64,000 nucleotides of DNA from DASVEE01 sp036380735 (GCA_036380735.1 DASVEE010000015.1:124001-188000); one strand, 5' to 3'; counted from the first letter of the stretch, positions 17,534-26,199 are shown. A program made the numbers and translations. The notes: generated by a model not told the origin, from the sequence alone.

Positions 17534-18835
17534 GTGAGCCGAAATGTCGTGATCGTCGGGGGAGGCCTCGCCGGATTGGCGGCCGCGCTCTATCTGGCGC
17601 GCGGCGGACGCACCGTCACGATCTTCGAGAAGAAGCGCCAGCTCGGCGGACGCGCCGCCACCCACCTCCGTCACGGCTACCGTTTCAACCTCGGTGCCCA
17701 CGCCGTATATCGCGGCGGCGCCGCGGCACGAGTCTATCGCGAGCTGGGCGTTCCGCTGCGCGGCGGCAAGCCGAAATCCGCCGGCCTCGCGTTCGTCGGC
17801 GACGAGGCGTACAAGCTGCCGGCGACGCCGTGGTCGCTCCTCACGAGCTCACTGCTGTCGTTCCAGGAAAAGCTGCAGTTCGCGAAGCTGATGTTGACCG
17901 TCGGCCGGATCGAGACCAAGCCGTACACGCGGGTCACGACGCGCGACTGGCTGCAGCAGCGGTTCCGCTCGAAGCGGCTGCGCGACGTCGTGGAGATGTT
18001 CGTCCGCCTCGCCACCTACGCCAACGCCCCCGATCAGCAGAGCGCCGCCGCGACCATCGAGCAGTTGCGGCTTCTCCGCCGCGGCGTGCTGTACATCGAC
18101 GAAGGGTGGCAGAAGATCGTCGACGCGCTGCACAGCGCGGCCGTCGCGGCAGGGGTGAACTTCGTGACCAGCTCGCGCGTCGTGGCGGTCAACTACGACA
18201 CGCGCGTGCGCAGCGTCGAACTGGGGGAGCTGGAGCTCGACGACCGCATGGACACGCGGAACATCGCCCATCCCGACCTGCACCCGAGCGGCATGCACGG
18301 CGCGCGCATCCCCGCCGACACGGTGCTGCTCGCCGTCGACCCGCAGACGGCGTGCGCGCTCGTCGGCGAGCACGAGATCACCGCCACGTGGAGCGCCTGC
18401 CTCCCGGTGAAAGCAGCCTGCCTCGACGTCGGCCTTTCGCGGCTCCCCGAGCCGCGCAACACGATGGCCATCGGCGTCGACCAGCCGTTCTACTTCTCCG
18501 TGCACTCCACGTGGGCACAACTGACGCCGAAAGGCGGCGCGATGGTCCACGCCGCGAAGTACCTCCGCGACGGCGAGACGGCGGAGGAGGCGGAGCTCGA
18601 AGCCGTGATCGACCGCATGCAGCCCGGCTGGCGCGACGCCATCGTGCACAAACGCTGGCTGCCGCAGATGACGGTGTCGAACGCCCTGGTCCGCCCCAAC
18701 ACCCCCCGCCCCGCCGCCGCCACCCCCATCCGCGGCCTGTACGTGGCCGGCGACTGGGTCGGCACCGAAGGGCTGCTATCCGACGCCGCGCTGGCCAGCG
18801 CCCGCTACGCCGCCAAACAGATCCTGGCGCTGTAA
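17534..18835 (+). CDS. FAD-dependent oxidoreductase (amine oxidase/phytoene desaturase-like)
   Basis: 433 residues. The N-terminal dinucleotide-binding motif is VIVGGGLAGLAAAL with the following EKKRQLGGRA segment, typical of the flavin-containing amine oxidase/phytoene desaturase/protoporphyrinogen oxidase superfamily. The C-terminal FAD motif is GLYVAGDWVGTEGLLSDAALASAR. The length and the NAxY-like central region suit a desaturase or ketone-forming oxidase. No carotenoid or heme genes lie next to it, so the substrate is open. GTG 17534 is the only start that precedes the Rossmann motif at the right distance; no clear ribosome site. Confidence 0.88.
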   Translation: MSRNVVIVGGGLAGLAAALYLARGGRTVTIFEKKRQLGGRAATHLRHGYRFNLGAHAVYRGGAAARVYRELGVPLRGGKPKSAGLAFVGDEAYKLPATPWSLLTSSLLSFQEKLQFAKLMLTVGRIETKPYTRVTTRDWLQQRFRSKRLRDVVEMFVRLATYANAPDQQSAAATIEQLRLLRRGVLYIDEGWQKIVDALHSAAVAAGVNFVTSSRVVAVNYDTRVRSVELGELELDDRMDTRNIAHPDLHPSGMHGARIPADTVLLAVDPQTACALVGEHEITATWSACLPVKAACLDVGLSRLPEPRNTMAIGVDQPFYFSVHSTWAQLTPKGGAMVHAAKYLRDGETAEEAELEAVIDRMQPGWRDAIVHKRWLPQMTVSNALVRPNTPRPAAATPIRGLYVAGDWVGTEGLLSDAALASARYAAKQILAL

Positions 18836-18935
18836 GGCAATAGGACAAATAGGACCTATGGGACAAATAGGACCTGTGAAAGTCCCATCCGTCCTATAGG
18901 TCCTATAGGTCCCATTCGTCCTATCGTTTCCCTGC
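18836..18935. repeat. 9-bp inverted-array element (short spacer)
   Basis: Five forward units (AGGACAAAT, AGGACCTAT...) and five reverse units, separated by only about 6 bases, ending ATCGTTTCCC. It would form one long hairpin between two convergent genes, a good bidirectional terminator. Confidence 0.88.
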
Positions 18936-18937
18936 TG

Positions 18938-19867
18938 TTACCCCAGCGGCCGAATCGCGATCCCCCCACCCGAGGTCCGCAGCGTCAGCTTCGGGCCGCC
19001 GCCGCCGATCGTTCCCTGAAGCTGTTCGCGCTTCTGCGTACCGATGACTGTCACCGGGACGTCGGATCTGACGCCGCCGCCGTTCGACTTGGCGTCGATC
19101 TGCGCGCCGATGTTCGGCGCCAGCGCCACGCGGACGTTGCCACCCGAGGTGGAGAGACGCGAATCGCCGCGCGGCTGCGTGGCGAAGGCGGCTTCGATGG
19201 AGCCACCGGAGGTCGACGCATCGATGGCGCCGCCCGATCCTTCGATCTTGATGTTGCCGCCCGACGTGCGCGCGGTGACGGTGCCGCCGACGCGCGCCAG
19301 CATGACGTTGCCGCCCGAGGTGCGGGCGTCGACGATGCCGTTCACGTCGCCGATGCGGATGTTGCCACCCGAGGTGCGCACGAGGACGTCGCCGGAGGCG
19401 CCTTCGATCGTGACGTTGCCGCCCGAGGTGCGGAGCTCCGTCGCGCCGTTGATGCGGCTGACGTTGATATTGCCGCCGGAGGTGCGCACATCGACGCTGT
19501 AGCGTGCCGGCACTCGGATGTTGAACTTCACGTTCCGCAGCGGCGAGCCGCCGAAGTTGAACCAGTCGCGGTCGTCATGGTCCCAGTCGGTCGTGACGGT
19601 GACGTCGTTACCGTTCTGCGCGAACTGCACGGCGTGCTCGCGGAAGACCTCCGCGGCGCGGCCGGCGTCGGAGGTGCGTGCCGTCCGGACGACTTCCACG
19701 GCCACGCCGGTGCCGCCCGTGACGATGGTGACGTTGCCCACGTCGACGTTCACCGTCAGCTTTCCGCCTTCGCTGACGTTGAAGCCGCGGCGCATCGTGT
19801 CGTCGATGGCCGCGTGGGCGCTGACCGTGATGAGGAAGGTGAGTGCGAGGAGTGAGGCTCGGCGCAT
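18938..19867 (-). CDS. Exported DUF4097-like beta-strand repeat protein
   Basis: 309 residues. Signal peptide MRRASLLALTFLITVSAHA. The mature protein is a right-handed beta-helix-like series of 18-20-residue repeats with the signature RTSGGNI/ARTSGGNV (at least eight copies, about 140-300), preceded by a strand-rich domain (LTVNVDVGNVTIVTGGTG). This fits the DUF4097/DUF4098 family of putative adhesin-like proteins, common in Acidobacteriota and Bacteroidota. ATG 19867 follows an AAAGGAG ribosome site. It is divergent from the flavin reductase gene. Confidence 0.85.
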   Translation of the reverse strand: MRRASLLALTFLITVSAHAAIDDTMRRGFNVSEGGKLTVNVDVGNVTIVTGGTGVAVEVVRTARTSDAGRAAEVFREHAVQFAQNGNDVTVTTDWDHDDRDWFNFGGSPLRNVKFNIRVPARYSVDVRTSGGNINVSRINGATELRTSGGNVTIEGASGDVLVRTSGGNIRIGDVNGIVDARTSGGNVMLARVGGTVTARTSGGNIKIEGSGGAIDASTSGGSIEAAFATQPRGDSRLSTSGGNVRVALAPNIGAQIDAKSNGGGVRSDVPVTVIGTQKREQLQGTIGGGGPKLTLRTSGGGIAIRPLG

Positions 19868-19937
19868 GTGCAGGCTCCTTTTATCTACATCCTCATACGC
19901 CGCGGCCCGGCCAAAGTTTGCAGTAAACTCCGCCCCC

Positions 19938-20411
19938 ATGCCGATCGATGACGCTCAGTTCAAATTGGCGATGTCGCACTTCGCCAGCGGGGTGACGGTC
20001 GTGACGACCGCACACGAGGGCCAGCTCTACGGGATGACGGTGGCTTCGTTCGCCTCACTCTCGCTCCATCCACCGCTCGTGCTCGTCTGCATCGAGAAGA
20101 GCGTCAAGACGCACGACGCCATCGTCCATGCCAAGCAGTTCGGCGTCAGCATCCTCGGCGTCCATCAATCCGACCTCTCCGGCCGCTTCGCCTCGAAGAC
20201 CGAGGACAAGTTCTCCGGCATCACCATCCACCGCGGCGAGCTCGACGTGCCGCTTCTCACCGGCGCCATCTGCACGCTCGAATGCCGCGTCAGCGAATCG
20301 CTGCCCGGCGGCGACCACACCATCTTCGTGGGGCGGGTCGTCAACTCCGCCGTCAGCGACGGGCAGCCGCTCGTCTACTGGCGCAGCGGCTATCGCGAGA
20401 TCCTGCCGTAA
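19938..20411 (+). CDS. Flavin reductase family protein (FMN-binding split barrel)
   Basis: 157 residues. The hallmark HFASGVTVVTT near the N-terminus, GMTVASFASLSLHPPLVLVCI and the C-terminal PLVYWRSGYREI are the NADH:FMN oxidoreductase (flavin reductase-like) signature. It supplies reduced flavin to a monooxygenase or acts as a small FMN oxidoreductase; no monooxygenase is adjacent. The stop shares bases with the next start (TAATG at 20409-20413), so the two are translationally coupled. Confidence 0.92.
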   Translation: MPIDDAQFKLAMSHFASGVTVVTTAHEGQLYGMTVASFASLSLHPPLVLVCIEKSVKTHDAIVHAKQFGVSILGVHQSDLSGRFASKTEDKFSGITIHRGELDVPLLTGAICTLECRVSESLPGGDHTIFVGRVVNSAVSDGQPLVYWRSGYREILP

Positions 20412-21253
20412 TGCGTGAGATGGGGGAGACGCTGAGGACGACGTTCCGGCGGATGCTGCGCCTCGAGAACCGGCGCGCCGCCGTGCGCCCGGGACGCCTC
20501 GAAAAGATCACAGCTTTTCAGTCGGCGATCTTCGGCAACACGCGCGAGATCACCATCTACCTGCCGGCCGGCTACGACGAGCGCGAGGACCGCCGCTACC
20601 CCGTGCTCTACATGCACGACGGGCAGAACCTGTTCGAAGGGCACCGCGCCTTCGTGCCCGGCAACGACTGGCGTCTCGCCGACGCCGCGAACGCCGCCAT
20701 CGGCGATCGGACGGCGGCGCCGGCGATCATCGTCGGCCTCGACCACGCCGGTCCGGCACGCGTCGATGAGTACACGCCGACGCGCGATGAGGCGCGCAAC
20801 GCCGGCGGACGCGCGGCCGAGCACGCGCGCATGCTCTTCGAGGAACTGAAGCCGGTCATCGATGAGCGTTTCCGCACGCTCTCCGAGGAGACGTTCGTCG
20901 GCGGCTCCTCCCTCGGCGGCCTCGTGTCGATCTTTCTTGCACTGCATCGCCCCGACGTCGTCCGCGGCGCCCTCGTCATGTCCCCCTCGGTCTGGTGGAA
21001 CGGGAAGACGATCCTCGGCGACGTCGATGCATTCTCCGGCGAGCGCCGTCCGCGGCTCTGGCTCGACATCGGCGGGCGCGAGGGGATCGAGGCGCTCGAA
21101 GACGCACGCCTGCTGCGCGACCGTCTCCGCGCGAAAGGGTGGCGCGACGACGAGGACTTCCGCTACTACGAGGACCGCCGCGCCGACCACAGCGAGCGCG
21201 CCTGGGCCAGCCGCGTCCGGAAGGCGCTGGAGTTTTTGTTCCCGCCGACGTAG
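20411..21253 (+). CDS. Alpha/beta hydrolase, enterochelin-esterase/esterase D-like
   Basis: 280 residues, no signal peptide. The beta-rich start (REITIYLPAGYDE..RRYPVLYMHDGQNLF) is typical of the esterase D/Fes family. Nucleophile elbow GGSSLGG (near residue 160), acid in the LWLDIGGREG region, and catalytic His in ADHSERAW. Acts on an ester or thioester; substrate unknown. Coupled to the flavin reductase by TAATG and followed 13 bases later by moaA, so probably one transcript. Confidence 0.87.
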   Translation: MREMGETLRTTFRRMLRLENRRAAVRPGRLEKITAFQSAIFGNTREITIYLPAGYDEREDRRYPVLYMHDGQNLFEGHRAFVPGNDWRLADAANAAIGDRTAAPAIIVGLDHAGPARVDEYTPTRDEARNAGGRAAEHARMLFEELKPVIDERFRTLSEETFVGGSSLGGLVSIFLALHRPDVVRGALVMSPSVWWNGKTILGDVDAFSGERRPRLWLDIGGREGIEALEDARLLRDRLRAKGWRDDEDFRYYEDRRADHSERAWASRVRKALEFLFPPT

Positions 21254-21266
21254 TTTGCTGGGAGGC

Positions 21267-22277
21267 ATGTCGCTCCGCGACGCTCTCGGGCGCCCACTCC
21301 ACGATCTCCGGATCTCGGTCACCGACCGCTGCAACTTCCGCTGCACGTACTGCATGCCGAAGGAGATCTTCGACCGCGGGTTCGCCTTCCTGCGCCGCGA
21401 CGAGCTGCTGACGTTCGAGGAGATCGCGCGCCTCGTGCGCCTCTTCGTGCAGCTCGGGACGAAGAAGGTGCGCCTCACCGGCGGCGAGCCGCTGTTGCGC
21501 CGCGACATCGAACGGCTGGTGGCGATGCTCGCGTCGATCGACGGCCTCGACGACGTAGCCATGACGACGAACGGCTCCACGCTGACGCGCGAGAAAGCGC
21601 GCACGCTGAAAGATGCCGGCTTGCGGCGCATGACCGTCAGCCTCGACTCGCTCGACGACGCCGTTTTCCGCGCCATGAACGACGTCGACTTTCCGGTGGC
21701 GAAAGTGCTGGAGGCGATCGAGGTCGCCGCGGACGCCGGGCTGACGCCGGTGAAGATCGACATGGTCGTGAAGCGCGGCGTCAACGACCAGTCGGTCGTC
21801 GAGATGGCCCGCTACTTCCGTGGCACCGGCCACATCCTCCGCTTCATCGAATACATGGACGTCGGCAACACGAACGGCTGGCGCATGGCGGACGTCGTCT
21901 CCGGCGCCGAGATCCGCGATGCCATCGCGCGGCACTGGCCGATCGAGCCCGCCGACGCCAACTACTTCGGCGAAGTGGCGGAGCGCTGGCGCTACACCGA
22001 CGGTGCCGGTGAGATCGGCATCATCACCTCCGTCACGCAACCGTTCTGCGGCAGTTGCACGCGAGCGCGCCTCTCGGCGTCCGGATCACTGTACCTCTGC
22101 TTGTTCGCCACGCACGGCCGCGACCTGCGCGCCCTGCTGCGCACCGGCGCTACCGACGCGGAGCTGCTGGCGGCGATCACCCAGACCTGGGGCGCGCGCA
22201 CGGACCGCTATTCCGAGATCCGCACCGAAGCCACGCCGGGAACTCCGAAAGTGGAGATGTCGTACATCGGGGGCTGA
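21267..22277 (+). CDS. moaA: GTP 3',8-cyclase (molybdenum cofactor biosynthesis)
   Basis: 336 residues. Radical SAM enzyme that converts GTP to 3',8-cyclo-GTP, the first step of molybdopterin synthesis. First cluster C22-x3-C26-x2-C29 (CNFRCTYC), SAM-binding TGGEPLLRRD, TTNGSTL and VSLDSL. Second cluster CGSC plus a third Cys 14 residues on (FCGSCTRAR...LYLC). The C-terminal GG (YIGG) needed for activity is present. ATG 21267 has GGGAGG immediately upstream (very short spacing). No other mo- genes occur in the window. Confidence 0.96.
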   Translation: MSLRDALGRPLHDLRISVTDRCNFRCTYCMPKEIFDRGFAFLRRDELLTFEEIARLVRLFVQLGTKKVRLTGGEPLLRRDIERLVAMLASIDGLDDVAMTTNGSTLTREKARTLKDAGLRRMTVSLDSLDDAVFRAMNDVDFPVAKVLEAIEVAADAGLTPVKIDMVVKRGVNDQSVVEMARYFRGTGHILRFIEYMDVGNTNGWRMADVVSGAEIRDAIARHWPIEPADANYFGEVAERWRYTDGAGEIGIITSVTQPFCGSCTRARLSASGSLYLCLFATHGRDLRALLRTGATDAELLAAITQTWGARTDRYSEIRTEATPGTPKVEMSYIGG

Positions 22278-22278
22278 A

Positions 22279-22362
22279 GGACGATGGGACCTATAGGACG
22301 AATGGGACCTATAGGACGAATGGGACCTATAGGACGAATGGGACCTATAGGTCCTATCCGTC
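22279..22362. repeat. 9-bp array, near-perfect 18-bp repeats
   Basis: GGACGAT, then GGGACCTATAGGACGAAT repeated three times and a partial fourth, closed by CCTATAGGTCCTATCCGTCC. The left arm is homogenised (four nearly identical 18-mers), which suggests recent slippage or conversion. The right arm is only two units. Confidence 0.9.
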
Positions 22363-22366
22363 CGAT

Positions 22367-22546
22367 CTACTCTTCTTCCCGCCCCCCGTTGTACTTCTCC
22401 TCGGAGGAACTGGGCACCGTGGACAGCCGCACGGCGTTTCTGGTCGGCAACGGGGCTGCCGGGCCGAACGGCTGGTTGCGGTTGGCGTACACGCGCTCGC
22501 GCATCGCGCGGCCTTCTTTGATTTCCTGAATCTGGCTCTTCTTCAT
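22367..22546 (-). CDS. Small basic protein coupled to a uracil-DNA glycosylase-like gene
   Basis: 59 residues (MKKSQIQEIKEGRAMRERVY... ending NGGREEE), hydrophilic, basic at the N-terminus and acidic at the end, with no TM segment. ATG 22546 overlaps the TGA of the upstream gene (ATGA), and AAGGGG precedes it by 4 bases, so coupled translation is likely. The stop TAG abuts the repeat array. Not a family I recognise. Candidate partner or regulator of the glycosylase-like protein. Confidence 0.7.
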   Translation of the reverse strand: MKKSQIQEIKEGRAMRERVYANRNQPFGPAAPLPTRNAVRLSTVPSSSEEKYNGGREEE

Positions 22547-23196
22547 ACCCCTTCAGACTGCGAGAGCCGGGCCATTCCGGCCACGAATTGCACCTTGCCG
22601 CCCATCGACGGATGGCGCACACGCTCGTGCTCGATGGAGAGCTTCTCCAGCGAGGCCGACGCCTGGTTGCCAACCGCCACGACCTGTTCGATTCCGAAGA
22701 TACGGATGAGGCGCTCGATGAATGGTGCGCCCTGGGCGAGCTCGGCGGAGGAGGGGACGCGGTTCGACTCCGGCTTCCCCGGATGGAAGGGGTGGAAGGG
22801 GAACGCGTTCCACAGCAGCGGCAACGGCTCGAGCGCGCGGATCGTTCCCCACACCATCGTCGCACTCGCCTCGGTCGAAAGACGCGGACCGGCGGTCGCT
22901 TTGCGGTAGCCGCGGTCGTCGCCGAGGATGCGGCGGTTGCCGGTGAGGTCGACGCCGCCGAGCATGACGGTCTCGCTGCAGAATGCGATGCCGGTGAGGC
23001 GTCCGCCGCGATGGCTCACCGCCTCGCCGACGAGCAGCACGCGCGGCGCGAGTGCGTGCACCTCTTCCAGGTAGAGGCGCAGATTGCGCCGGCGGATGGC
23101 GTTCGCTTTCAGGTCGCCGATCGTGCGTGAGTACTGATTGACCGCGCGCTCCGACACTTCCGCGGAGGCGAGCGCGCTGATGAATTTGTCGAACAT
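22543..23196 (-). CDS. Uracil-DNA glycosylase superfamily protein
   Basis: 217 residues from ATG 23196. UDG-fold signatures: a motif-1-like VLLVGEAVSHRGGRLTGIAF, a central NAFPFHPFHPGK (N-x-FPFHP as in family 4/5-like proteins and mismatch-specific relatives), the strand VVAVGNQAS and the motif HPSMGG near the end. It probably removes damaged or mispaired bases, though the exact family and specificity are unclear and no Fe-S cysteine set is visible. First gene of a two-gene unit with the 59-residue protein. Its promoter region overlaps the start of the structured RNA on the other strand. Confidence 0.83.
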   Translation of the reverse strand: MFDKFISALASAEVSERAVNQYSRTIGDLKANAIRRRNLRLYLEEVHALAPRVLLVGEAVSHRGGRLTGIAFCSETVMLGGVDLTGNRRILGDDRGYRKATAGPRLSTEASATMVWGTIRALEPLPLLWNAFPFHPFHPGKPESNRVPSSAELAQGAPFIERLIRIFGIEQVVAVGNQASASLEKLSIEHERVRHPSMGGKVQFVAGMARLSQSEGV

Positions 23197-23222
23197 CACA
23201 GTGCACGATATCTGAATTCCGC

Positions 23223-23252
23223 TTGACACTGCATTGAAGCGTCTGGCACTAT
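23223..23252 (+). promoter_or_regulatory. Putative sigma-70-type promoter
   Basis: A perfect TTGACA -35 box at 23223-23228 is followed 18 bases later by a weak -10-like CACTAT (23247-23252). It sits about 7 bases before the start of a structured RNA candidate that ends in a terminator. Confidence 0.4.
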
Positions 23253-23258
23253 GCGCGC

Positions 23259-23395
23259 TCCTATGACGACCATGAAATCATTTTTGCTGCAACCCGCCCG
23301 ATTGGGTCGAGGAGGCTCTGCGCCGTCATAGTGCGTTTGCACAATGCGTTTTCCGCAGAGCCCCTTCGGTCCGAAACCCGAAGGGGCTTTTTGTT
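23259..23395 (+). ncRNA. Structured RNA or attenuator leader candidate
   Basis: About 135 bases, bracketed by a TTGACA promoter and a strong terminator (AGCCCCTTCGG 23359-23369 / CCGAAGGGGCT 23378-23388, then TTTTTGTTT). Long-range pairing CTATGACG (23261-23268)/CGTCATAG (23324-23331) competes with GGCTCTGCG (23314-23322)/CGCAGAGCC (23354-23362). The second stem also overlaps the 5' arm of the terminator, a terminator/antiterminator arrangement. No frame is supported as coding. It could be a standalone small RNA or a riboswitch-like leader of the slipin gene 460 bases downstream. I cannot match it to a known RNA family. Confidence 0.55.
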
Positions 23396-23856
23396 TCTGG
23401 CGATAACCACCCGGGCCGGCGGCGCACAGTGCGTGCGTTCCGTGAACGGGTTCTGACGAAGGGTGGCAACCGCGTTGGGTTCGATTCCCAATCTCCTGAA
23501 AGCGGAGTCCTGGTAGGTTCACCTGGAATGACGATTGATCGCCGTAAGCGATCGCAACCCGTACGCGGACGTCCGGCGTCGTGCGCCGGTCAGTGGGCGA
23601 AGTCTGCTCAATGACAGCACGTGAGGCGTCCTGCAGCTCGTGGTCTGCCCGTGCCCTGCACGGCGGGATGCTCACAATGGCCGGTTCGTGCATTGTGCGC
23701 CGAATGCCGGAACGGACACGGTGCGCACGTCGCTCCACGCCGATACGTGTGGCGCCGGCGCTCGGACGTTCGCGTGCGGACTTTTTCACAGTAGCAACGA
23801 TTGGTCACGGTGGCTCTGTACGACTCATTGTGGCCAGGCAACAAAGGAGGTGCCCC
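23396..23856. other. 460-base gap without a supported gene
   Basis: Between the terminator and the slipin gene. It holds a T-arm-like GGTTCGATTCCC segment (about 23480) without a matching acceptor stem, a small hairpin GATCGC/GCGATC near 23538-23553, and a GCCCGTGC/GCACGGCGGG hairpin near 23648. G+C is lower than in the neighbours. Open frames here lack ribosome sites and sensible composition. It may be a long 5' UTR. Confidence 0.5.
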
Positions 23857-24960
23857 ATGTTCAAGCGTTACAAGATCAATCCTCACGAACGCGGTCTGCT
23901 CTGGCGCGATGGTGAATTCATCGGCGTGCTGCAGCCGGGCGTCCACTGGAAGCTCGATCCGCGGTTCCGTCTGCACATGGACCGCGTGGCGACGCGCGAC
24001 GCGTGGCTCACGCACAAGAGCATGGCCCTGATCATCCGGTCGGGACTGCTCGGTGACGACGCGATCGCGCTGGAGCTCGCGGATCACCAGCGTGCGCTCG
24101 TCTGGTTCAACGGCCGCTTCAACGCGATCTGCGCTCCGGGGCGTTATGTGATCTGGAAGGACATGTTCGACGTGCGCGTGGAGCTCGTCGACGCGCGCGA
24201 GATCCAGTTCACGCATCCAGATTTCCCGTCGATCATGAAGGAGCCGGAAGCCGCGACGCTGCTCGAGAAGGTCGTGGTGGAGCCGGGCCGTGTGGCGGTC
24301 GTGTTTCACGACGGCGCGTTGTACGCGACGCTGCAGCCGGGGACGTACGCCTTCTGGCGGAACACCGGACAGCTCCGCGTGCTCGACGTCGACCTGCGCG
24401 AGCAGGTGCTCGACATCGGTGGACAGGAGATCATGACGGCGGACAAGGTCACGCTGCGGCTCAATGCGCTCGTGACGTATCTCGTGGCGGACCCGGTGCG
24501 GACGGTTACGGCGTCGGCGGATGCGCCGCAGGCGCTCTACCGTGCCGCGCAGCTCGCGCTGCGTGAGCTCGTCGGAGCGCGTGAGCTCGACGTGCTGCTC
24601 ACGTCGCGCGACGTGCTGACCACGGAGCTCGAAGCGCACGTGCGTGCACGTGCCGAGGAGCTGGGGCTCGCTGTTGTGAGCACGGGTGTGCGTGACGTGA
24701 TTTTGCCGGGAGACATGAAGGAGTTGCTCAACCGGGTGACGGAGGCGAAGAAGGCGGCAGAGGCAGCGCTCGTGACGCGCCGTGAAGAGACGGCGGCGAT
24801 GCGCATGCAGGCCAACACCGCGAAGATCCTCGAGGGCAGCCCGACGCTCATGAAGCTGCGTGAGCTCGAAGTGCTCGAGAAGGTCGCGGCCAAGGCCAAC
24901 CTCACGGTGGTGCTCGGCGATGGCGCCGGGCTCAGTGACCGTGTGGTGAAGCTGCTTTGA
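23857..24960 (+). CDS. SPFH/band-7 (slipin-like) protein
   Basis: 367 residues without an obvious N-terminal TM helix. The N-terminal half contains an internal duplication: INPHERGLLWRDGEFIGVLQPGVHW (about 7-31) and VEPGRVAVVFHDGALYATLQPGTYAFW (about 150). A band-7 domain follows (about 160-300: LREQVLDIGGQEIMTADKVTLRLNALVTYLV, RELVGARELDVLLTSRDVLTTELEAHV, ...LGLAVVSTGVRDVILPGDM) and then an Ala/Glu/Arg coiled-coil tail (VTEAKKAAEAALVTRREETAAM). Slipins form membrane-associated oligomeric scaffolds and are often paired with a NfeD protease, not found here. ATG 23857 has AAAGGAGGTG upstream. Confidence 0.9.
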   Translation: MFKRYKINPHERGLLWRDGEFIGVLQPGVHWKLDPRFRLHMDRVATRDAWLTHKSMALIIRSGLLGDDAIALELADHQRALVWFNGRFNAICAPGRYVIWKDMFDVRVELVDAREIQFTHPDFPSIMKEPEAATLLEKVVVEPGRVAVVFHDGALYATLQPGTYAFWRNTGQLRVLDVDLREQVLDIGGQEIMTADKVTLRLNALVTYLVADPVRTVTASADAPQALYRAAQLALRELVGARELDVLLTSRDVLTTELEAHVRARAEELGLAVVSTGVRDVILPGDMKELLNRVTEAKKAAEAALVTRREETAAMRMQANTAKILEGSPTLMKLRELEVLEKVAAKANLTVVLGDGAGLSDRVVKLL

Positions 24961-24965
24961 TTGTG

Positions 24966-25041
24966 GTGGGACGAATGGGACGGATTTGACCTACAGGTCG
25001 ATGAAGTCCCATTCGTCCCATTTGTCGTATCGGTCCTATCG
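24966..25041. repeat. 9-bp array element (degenerate left arm)
   Basis: Left arm of two to three units (GGGACGAAT, GGGACGGAT, TTGACCTAC), short spacer, then GTCCCATTCGTCCCATTTGTCGTATCGGTCCTATCG. Lies between convergent genes. Confidence 0.78.
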
Positions 25042-26199
25042 CTACTTACCCACCGCCCGCCGTCTTGGCCCCACGCGGTTGGCGTCGATCACCTGATAGA
25101 TGCCGCCGCTGCTGCCGTGGCGGGCTACGTACAACTCCCCGGCGACGTCTTCCCCGAACGTGCTGATCGAAAAGTTCGTGTCGAAGAGGTCGCGCGAGGT
25201 CCAGCGCCCGGTCGAGTCCTGCGTCGCGCCCCAGATGATGCCGCTGCAGTAGTCGCCGTAGAGGAACATGCCGCGCAGGCGCGGGTAGCGCGTGCCGCGG
25301 TAGCGGTAGCCGCCGGTGACGGAGCAGCCGTTGGCGTGCGTGTACTCGAGGACGGGCAGCACCAGCGTCCCGTCGTTGCAGTTGCTCGTCGGATTGAAGC
25401 AGCGCGTTCCTTCCATGCGCCGCCAGCCGTAGTTCTCGCCGCCCGTGCTGGTGGCCGGCTGGAAGTTGATCTCCTCGATCTGCTGCTGCCCGACGTCGGC
25501 GATCCAGAGGTCGCCCGTCTCGCGGTCGAAGGAGAAGCGCCACGGGTTGCGCAGCCCGTAGGACCAGATCTCGCCGCGGGCGCCGCCGCGGTTCACGAAC
25601 GGATTGGACGGCGGGATCGCGTATGGCGAGCCGCTGTCGACGTCGAGGCGGAGCATCTTCCCGAGCAGGTCGCCGAGGTTCTGGGCGCGGTTGCCGGGAT
25701 CGCCGCCGCTGCCGCCGTCGCCCATGCCGATGTAGAGGTAGCCGTCGGGGCCGAAGTGCATCTGCCCGCCGTTGTGATTGGCGAACGGCTGATTGACGCG
25801 GAGGATGACGAAGGCGGAGCCCGGGTCGGCGCGGTTCGGGTCGCTCGCCGAGCGGCTGTAGCGCGCGACCACGGTGTGGCCGTTCACGTCGGTGTAATTG
25901 ACGTAGAAGTAGCCGTTGTCGCGGTACCGCGGATGAAAGGCGATGCTGAGCAGGCCGCGCTCGCCGCCGGTGGAGACCAGCGACCGGACATCGAGGAACG
26001 GCGTGGGGAGGAGCTGCGTGCCGTCGTGGATGACGACGCGCCCTTCCTGCAGGGTGATGAAGAGGCGAGTGTCGCCGGCGTGCGTGATCGCGACGGGGTT
26101 GACGAAACCGGAGGCGACGAGGCGGAGCTCGACGCGTTCCTGCGCGAGGAGCAATGTGGGGAGAAGGAACAGGAAAAGGAGGCCCGGGAGTTTCCGCAT
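25042..26199 (-). CDS. Exported PQQ-dependent sugar dehydrogenase-like protein
   Basis: 385 residues. Signal peptide MRKLPGLLFLFLLPTLLLAQ. Six-bladed propeller of the glucose/sorbosone dehydrogenase (Asd/YliI) family: GLLSIAFHPRYRDNGYFYVNYT, FANHNGGQMHFGPDGYLYIGMGDGG, GEIWSYGLRNPWRFSFD, LWIADVGQQQIEEIN, ENYGWRRMEG, YRGTRYPRLRGMFLYGDYCSG. It should oxidise aldose sugars in the periplasm using PQQ. Start 26199 is chosen over an ATG at 26214 because AGGAGG lies 6 bases before it. Divergent from the 57-residue gene. Confidence 0.92.
   Translation of the reverse strand: MRKLPGLLFLFLLPTLLLAQERVELRLVASGFVNPVAITHAGDTRLFITLQEGRVVIHDGTQLLPTPFLDVRSLVSTGGERGLLSIAFHPRYRDNGYFYVNYTDVNGHTVVARYSRSASDPNRADPGSAFVILRVNQPFANHNGGQMHFGPDGYLYIGMGDGGSGGDPGNRAQNLGDLLGKMLRLDVDSGSPYAIPPSNPFVNRGGARGEIWSYGLRNPWRFSFDRETGDLWIADVGQQQIEEINFQPATSTGGENYGWRRMEGTRCFNPTSNCNDGTLVLPVLEYTHANGCSVTGGYRYRGTRYPRLRGMFLYGDYCSGIIWGATQDSTGRWTSRDLFDTNFSISTFGEDVAGELYVARHGSSGGIYQVIDANRVGPRRRAVGK

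Noticed and set aside
23470..23512. tRNA gene suggested by the T-arm-like GGTTCGATTCCC
   Set aside because: No complementary acceptor stem, no D- or anticodon-arm at the expected distance.
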